38,875 nt of DNA, taken from NCBI GenBank assembly GCA_002712325.1, contig PATH01000011.1:2094-40968 (forward strand). The letters run 5' to 3'. The DNA is from Acidimicrobiaceae bacterium. Its GTDB lineage: Bacteria > Actinomycetota > Acidimicrobiia > Acidimicrobiales > UBA8592. A program made the position numbers and the translations under genes. Of the stretch, positions 34,966 through 38,875 are shown piece by piece. The notes under the pieces were generated by a model. The model saw only the letters and a program-made list of their open reading frames with translations. It made no database searches and was not told the origin of the DNA. Position 1 is the stretch's first letter, and every line of letters starts with the position of its first letter.

Positions 34966-35867
34966 CAGTCGGCTTCTCCTGGTCTAAAGATTGGTGTTTG
35001 GTTTTTGGAGTTAGTCAACTTTGCTATTTGTTCTTCTTCATCTAGAAGTTTTTCGAATTCAGGGTCAGCTTCCTGAACTAGTGGAGTGAGCTCTTCAACT
35101 TCAGATTCTTCTTTGTCATTAGAAGCCTTATTTCGAGCTGCAGATGATGAAACTACTTGTTTTCCTTGACTTGGGCCAGAAGTTTCTCCCGCTGCCATTG
35201 CTGCTTCGCGATCAATTTTATCTTCTGCTTGAACTTTGTAAGGAAGAATATCTCCACGGTAGATCCAAACTTTGACGCCTATTCGTCCGTATGTTGTATG
35301 GGCTTCTCTGAACCCATAATCAATATCAGCTCGAAGCGTATGCAGTGGCACACGACCTTCGCGATACCATTCAGATCTTGACATTTCTGCGCCGCCGAGT
35401 CTTCCGGAACATTGCACTCGTATCCCTAGAGCTCCGGCCTTTTGTGCGTTCTGCACTGCGCGTTTCATGGCTCTTCTAAACGCTACTCGACCTGCAAGTT
35501 GATCTGCCACACCTTGAGCGATAAGTGCTGCATCAAGTTCTGGTTGTTTGATCTCTTGAATATTTAATTGAACTTTCTGGTTCCCGGTTATTTCTGTTAG
35601 TCCAGCTCGCAGTCGATCGGCTTCAGCTCCTTTACGACCGATAACAATTCCGGGCCGAGCCGTATGGACGTCAATTCGTAGTCGGTCTCGAGTCCGCTCA
35701 ACCTCTACTCGGGAGATTGCAGCGTGGGGTAATTCGGTCATAATAAAATTGCGGACTTCCCAATCCTCAATGACGAAGTCAGCATATTCCCTGTCGGCGA
35801 ACCATCTTGACTTCCAGTCGGTAGTAACACCTAAGCGAAATCCGTATGGATTAACTTTCTGACCCAT
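34965..35867 (-). CDS. rpsC: 30S ribosomal protein S3 with acidic C-terminal extension
   Basis: This 300-residue uS3 protein forms the mRNA entry tunnel. The N-terminus [14 protein letters not shown], the KH motif [10 protein letters not shown] (75-84), and the C-terminal S3 domain ending [11 protein letters not shown] (about 205-215) are all present. Residues after about 215 form an extra tail of about 80 residues, rich in Ser, Glu, Asp and Ala, with a negative region ([21 protein letters not shown]). Actinobacterial S3 proteins often have short tails; this one is longer. It overlaps rplV by one base. Confidence 0.95.
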   Translation of the reverse strand: MGQKVNPYGFRLGVTTDWKSRWFADREYADFVIEDWEVRNFIMTELPHAAISRVEVERTRDRLRIDVHTARPGIVIGRKGAEADRLRAGLTEITGNQKVQLNIQEIKQPELDAALIAQGVADQLAGRVAFRRAMKRAVQNAQKAGALGIRVQCSGRLGGAEMSRSEWYREGRVPLHTLRADIDYGFREAHTTYGRIGVKVWIYRGDILPYKVQAEDKIDREAAMAAGETSGPSQGKQVVSSSAARNKASNDKEESEVEELTPLVQEADPEFEKLLDEEEQIAKLTNSKNQTPIFRPGEAD

Positions 35868-36718
35868 TATTCGTTCTCCCCATCATTATCATCTTGGTTC
35901 TCTTCCGTTTCATCGTTATCTTTTTGCATGCTGTTTGGAAGTCTAAACCCTGCAGCTTCTGCAGTTTCAGCGTTGGTAAACCACACATCAGCTTTTGTTC
36001 TTCCGAAGAAAGACGATTCTTCAGGGTGATAGATCTTTGTTGAGACTTTCGCCTTTATGGTGAAATCTGAACTTGGTGCTGACCCATCTTCAAGAGCAAA
36101 GGTTGAACCTTCTCCGTATGGGGTATCTTCAGATTCTGTGTCTGATTTTTCTGCAATCTCTTCTTGTTCAGAAGGAGTTTCCTCAACTTCGTCAACTATT
36201 GCTTCTGGGTCTTCATCAGACTGAACTTCTTCTGGCTGGCTTTCAAGTTCAGATTCCTTTGATTTAGCGACTCTTCTCTTTCTTGATTCTGCAGCGCTTT
36301 GTTGAGTTTGGTTTCCTTTAAGTTCTGCTCGTTCTCTTTGTTCGGTCAGTTCTTCTGAAGAATACCTTCCAAGAATTAACGTAATATGGCATGTCCTTTT
36401 CCTTATTCGGGTAGCTCGTCCACGAGCTCGAGGGCGCCATCTTTTCAAGGTTGGACCTTCATCTGCGTAACATGCTGAAACAAATAGCTCCTCTACAGGG
36501 ATATCATCATTATTTTCTGCATTGGCAGCAGCTGAATTAAGGCATTTGAGGACGGTGTCACTTATTCGGCGTTCAGAGAAGGTGAGAATGTTTGTAGCTT
36601 CAAAAAAAGATTTACCTCTAATAAGATTTAATACCTCTCTGACCTTGTAGGCAGATGAGCGAACATACTTAAGTTGTGCTCGAGTGCCGGGCCTTTCATT
36701 AGTTTTAGTTGCCGTCAT
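35867..36718 (-). CDS. rplV: 50S ribosomal protein L22 with acidic linker and C-terminal sunset/Ada-like domain
   Basis: This protein has 283 residues, against 110-130 for normal uL22. Residues 1-118 are the complete L22 body, which lines the exit tunnel ([52 protein letters not shown]). Residues about 119-218 are a Glu/Asp/Ser-rich, probably disordered linker. Residues about 219-262 look folded ([29 protein letters not shown], split here for length: first [17 protein letters not shown], then [12 protein letters not shown], then AAEAAGFR-like [11 protein letters not shown]). This matches the YH.P.S.FYGRTKA..yF.....A..AGFR phrase of the small sunset/Ada-type domain seen in actinobacteria, without cysteines. 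A 20-residue acidic end follows. It lies between rpsS and rpsC. Confidence 0.93.
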   Translation of the reverse strand: MTATKTNERPGTRAQLKYVRSSAYKVREVLNLIRGKSFFEATNILTFSERRISDTVLKCLNSAAANAENNDDIPVEELFVSACYADEGPTLKRWRPRARGRATRIRKRTCHITLILGRYSSEELTEQRERAELKGNQTQQSAAESRKRRVAKSKESELESQPEEVQSDEDPEAIVDEVEETPSEQEEIAEKSDTESEDTPYGEGSTFALEDGSAPSSDFTIKAKVSTKIYHPEESSFFGRTKADVWFTNAETAEAAGFRLPNSMQKDNDETEENQDDNDGENE

Positions 36719-36720
36719 GA

Positions 36721-36996
36721 TTATCGAACACCTCTTTCCTGCCCAGCATGAAATTTGAATGTTCTTGTAGGGGCGAATTCCCCGAGTTTGTGCCCCACCA
36801 TTGTTTCAGTTACGTAGACAGGTACATGCTTGCGACCGTCATGAACAGCTACAGTGTGTCCAATCATGTCAGGAATTATCGTTGATCGCCTTGACCATGT
36901 TTTTATTACCTCTTTAGAACCCGAAGCATTTAATGCATCTATTTTCTTGAGGAGGTGAGAATCCACGAATGGTCCTTTTTTTAGGCTTCTAGGCAT
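36721..36996 (-). CDS. rpsS: 30S ribosomal protein S19
   Basis: This 91-residue uS19 protein is in the 30S head and contacts the A-site tRNA region. It starts [19 protein letters not shown] and has [26 protein letters not shown]. Gaps of 10 and 2 bases separate it from rplB and rplV. It is complete. Confidence 0.97.
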   Translation of the reverse strand: MPRSLKKGPFVDSHLLKKIDALNASGSKEVIKTWSRRSTIIPDMIGHTVAVHDGRKHVPVYVTETMVGHKLGEFAPTRTFKFHAGQERGVR

Positions 36997-37006
36997 AATT
37001 GTTCCT

Positions 37007-37843
37007 TTACCGGCGTGAGCCTCTTGTTCGGCGACGACGTACTATTAGTTTCTGAGATTGTTTCTTTTTGCTTCGTGTTCGAGATTCTGGTTTACCCCAA
37101 GGAGAAACTGGGTGTCTTCCTCCAGATGTCTTTCCTTCACCACCACCATGAGGGTGGTCAACTGGGTTCATTGCGACACCTCGGGTTTGAGGCCTTTTAC
37201 CTTTCCAGCGGTTTCTACCGGCCTTACCGATCTTTATGAGTTCATGCTCGGAATTTCCTACGGACCCGACGGTAGCCATAGAGTCAATCGGCACTCTTCT
37301 CATTTCAGTACTTGGAAGCCGCAAAGTAGCATAACTTCCTTCTTTAGCGACTAATTGAACACTGGAACCTGCGCTTCTAGCTAATTTTCCGCCACCACCA
37401 GGACGCAATTCAATGTTGTGAACTACAGTTCCCACGGGGATGTAACGTAATGGCAAAGCATTACCTACTCGTATTTCTGACCCTTGCCCAGACTGAATTA
37501 TCTCTCCAACCTCTAGGGAGTTCGGAGCAAGAATATATCGCTTCTCTCCATCATGGTAGTGAAGTAGTGCGATTCGGCAGGTTCGGTTAGGGTCATACTC
37601 TATTGACGCAACTGTGGCAGGTACCCCCGCTTTGTCTCTCCTAAAGTCAATTTGACGATAAAGCTGTTTGTGGCCGCCACCGCGATGTCGTGATGTTTTT
37701 CGTCCATAGTTGTTACGACCACCGGTTTTCGGCTTGCTGGTGGTTAATGACTTTTCAGGTGATGTTTTGGTGATTTCTGAAAAGTCAGCTTGTGTCTGGA
37801 ATCTTCGTCCTGGACTTGTTGGTTTCCGTCTTCTAATTGCCAC
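37007..37843 (-). CDS. rplB: 50S ribosomal protein L2
   Basis: This 278-residue uL2 protein is required for peptidyl-transferase activity. It starts [21 protein letters not shown]. The conserved [16 protein letters not shown] (about 43-58), [10 protein letters not shown] and [26 protein letters not shown] (about 226-251, with the universal HPHGGGEG loop) are present. It follows rplW by 8 bases. Confidence 0.97.
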   Translation of the reverse strand: MAIRRRKPTSPGRRFQTQADFSEITKTSPEKSLTTSKPKTGGRNNYGRKTSRHRGGGHKQLYRQIDFRRDKAGVPATVASIEYDPNRTCRIALLHYHDGEKRYILAPNSLEVGEIIQSGQGSEIRVGNALPLRYIPVGTVVHNIELRPGGGGKLARSAGSSVQLVAKEGSYATLRLPSTEMRRVPIDSMATVGSVGNSEHELIKIGKAGRNRWKGKRPQTRGVAMNPVDHPHGGGEGKTSGGRHPVSPWGKPESRTRSKKKQSQKLIVRRRRTRGSRR

Positions 37844-37851
37844 TTTTTCCC

Positions 37852-38139
37852 CTATACATCAAACAATTCAATAGAGTCACCTTCGGCGACTGTGACGAGA
37901 GCTCGTTTTTGGTCGGAGCGTTTACCGTATGAAAAGTTCTTTCGGTTTCTTTTGCGCTTCCCTTTTCTATTGAGGGTATTAACTTTTGTTACTCGCACGC
38001 CAAAAATCTGCTCAACAGCTTCACGAATCTGTGGTTTGGTTGCTTCGGGATGAACTTCGAAAGTGTAAACATTCTCTTCAATCAGAACATATGACTTTTC
38101 GCTAACAATCGGTTTACGTATGATATCTCTGCCATCCAT
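37852..38139 (-). CDS. rplW: 50S ribosomal protein L23
   Basis: This 95-residue uL23 protein is the exit-tunnel docking site for trigger factor and SRP. It has [30 protein letters not shown] and the conserved [20 protein letters not shown]. It starts 2 bases after the rplD stop. Normal length. Confidence 0.97.
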   Translation of the reverse strand: MDGRDIIRKPIVSEKSYVLIEENVYTFEVHPEATKPQIREAVEQIFGVRVTKVNTLNRKGKRKRNRKNFSYGKRSDQKRALVTVAEGDSIELFDV

Positions 38140-38141
38140 AA

Positions 38142-38798
38142 CTATGCTTCCTCTGTTTCACTATCAGGCTGAGAGTTAGAAGGAGCCTGATTCACTGTCG
38201 GGAGATTGTTTTTGGTGAAAACAATGGAGTCATTAACAAGAATATCAAATACATTAAGTTGATCTGCAGAGAGCACGTTCACGTTAGTGAGGTTCCGAAA
38301 ACTCTTTTGAGTGTTCATATCTTGATCATCGGCAATTATTAATACTTTTCCTTCAGCACCTATTGCTTCAAGAGCTGTCTTTGCTGCTTTTGTGCTAGGT
38401 GTTTCAAAATCCCAGGACTCGACAACGTAAATGCTGTTTGAGCTCGCTCGGTCTGAGAGAGCGGATCGTAGCGCTAGTCTTTTCATTTTTTTAGGGGTTC
38501 GTTGTGAGTAATCACGAGGTTTTGGTCCAAGTGCTATTCCACCTCCGCGCCAGTGTGGGATTCTAGAAGAACCAGCTCTTGCTCGTCCGGTTCCCTTCTG
38601 CTTCCAAGGCTTTGCTCCTCCGCCGCGTACTTCTGCTCGCGTTTTGGTGCTATGCGTGCCTGAGCGTTTAGCAGCCAGCTGAGCATTAACTACTTGATGC
38701 ATGACAGCAACGTTAGGTTCGATACCAAAGATACTTTCATCAAGTTCAACGGTTCCTGATTTTCCACCGTCAGCTTTTTTTATATCAATTTTACTCAT
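38142..38798 (-). CDS. rplD: 50S ribosomal protein L4
   Basis: This 218-residue uL4 protein lines the exit tunnel. It has [45 protein letters not shown] (about 36-80, the tunnel loop). The C-terminus has a short Ser/Glu-rich tail ([10 protein letters not shown]). Its ATG overlaps the rplC stop. Its usual E. coli role as autorepressor of the S10 operon cannot be tested here because the leader is outside the window. Confidence 0.96.
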   Translation of the reverse strand: MSKIDIKKADGGKSGTVELDESIFGIEPNVAVMHQVVNAQLAAKRSGTHSTKTRAEVRGGGAKPWKQKGTGRARAGSSRIPHWRGGGIALGPKPRDYSQRTPKKMKRLALRSALSDRASSNSIYVVESWDFETPSTKAAKTALEAIGAEGKVLIIADDQDMNTQKSFRNLTNVNVLSADQLNVFDILVNDSIVFTKNNLPTVNQAPSNSQPDSETEEA

Positions 38799-38875
38799 TG
38801 TCCGTCACCTGTACTAACAGGGACTTTTACTGCGTTGCGAATAACTACAGTTGCACCCTTTGGTCCTGGAACTGA
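38795..38875 (-). CDS. rplC: 50S ribosomal protein L3, C-terminal 26 residues, cut by window edge
   Basis: Only the end of the gene is inside the window, finishing at TGA 38797-38795. The visible residues SVPGPKGATVVIRNAVKVPV, followed by STGDGQ, match the C-terminus of uL3 (PGxxGxxVxIR). The stop overlaps the rplD start (ATGA). The rest of rplC, and probably rpsJ, continue to the right. Confidence 0.9.
   Translation of the reverse strand, partial: SVPGPKGATVVIRNAVKVPVSTGDGQ

Noticed and set aside
1-38875. CRISPR arrays, tRNA or rRNA genes, insertion sequences, prophage or a defence system
   Set aside because: No regularly spaced repeats, tRNA cloverleaf, rRNA-like sequence, transposase or phage genes were seen; the window is housekeeping and lipid-metabolism genes.

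Overview
This window looks like a chromosomal segment of a moderate-to-low GC actinobacterium, most likely a marine or aquatic member of the Acidimicrobiia. That assignment is an inference. It rests on the acyl-CoA/thiolase/Rieske gene set, a TIGR03086-type protein, a Zn-type S14 beside a Cys-free S4, and an L22 with an actinobacterial-style C-terminal domain. No rRNA, tRNA, CRISPR array, insertion sequence or phage gene was seen, and there is no gene-free stretch longer than about 160 bases.

Left part (1-10787), metabolic and mixed-strand. A minus-strand group (1-3211) holds an SCP-x-type thiolase cut by the window edge, an HMG-CoA-synthase-like/DUF35 fusion, and a Rieske oxygenase alpha subunit. 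This is the kind of set used for CoA-linked degradation of lipids, sterols or aromatics. Next come a secreted trypsin-like protease (minus), and on the plus strand a RarD-like transporter and a small exported helical protein with a strong terminator. A plus-strand trio follows: quinone-oxidoreductase-like MDR, enoyl-CoA hydratase and PlsC-like acyltransferase. Convergent to it is a minus operon of MaoC hydratase, FMN-binding split-barrel protein and aldo/keto reductase. A plus-strand TIGR03086-like gene closes this part.

Right part (10793-38875), one unbroken minus-strand block of about 28 kb. In transcription order it starts with the merged S10-spc-alpha ribosomal super-operon: end of rplC, then rplD-rplW-rplB-rpsS-rplV-rpsC-rplP-rpmC-rpsQ-rplN-rplX-rplE-rpsN-rpsH-rplF-rplR-rpsE-rpmD-rplO-secY-adk-infA-rpmJ-rpsM-rpsK-rpsD-rpoA-rplQ. 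It continues through truA, rplM-rpsI, glmM, a very large glmS-like gene, the NAD(P)HX repair gene nnr, alr, a P1-family peptidase, the t6A/acetylation set tsaE-tsaB-rimI-tsaD, and an acyl-CoA dehydrogenase. Translation, secretion (SecY), transcription (RpoA), tRNA modification and cell-wall precursor supply (GlmS/GlmM/Alr) are therefore physically linked.

Main oddities: (1) alr is interrupted by a single in-frame TAG, with the reading frame intact on both sides; (2) the GlmS-like protein is about twice normal length yet keeps the catalytic residues of both half-reactions; (3) L22 carries a roughly 165-residue acidic extension with a small folded-looking domain; (4) infA most plausibly starts at CTG; (5) the HMG-CoA-synthase-like protein has Leu where the nucleophilic Cys should be; (6) map is absent between adk and infA.
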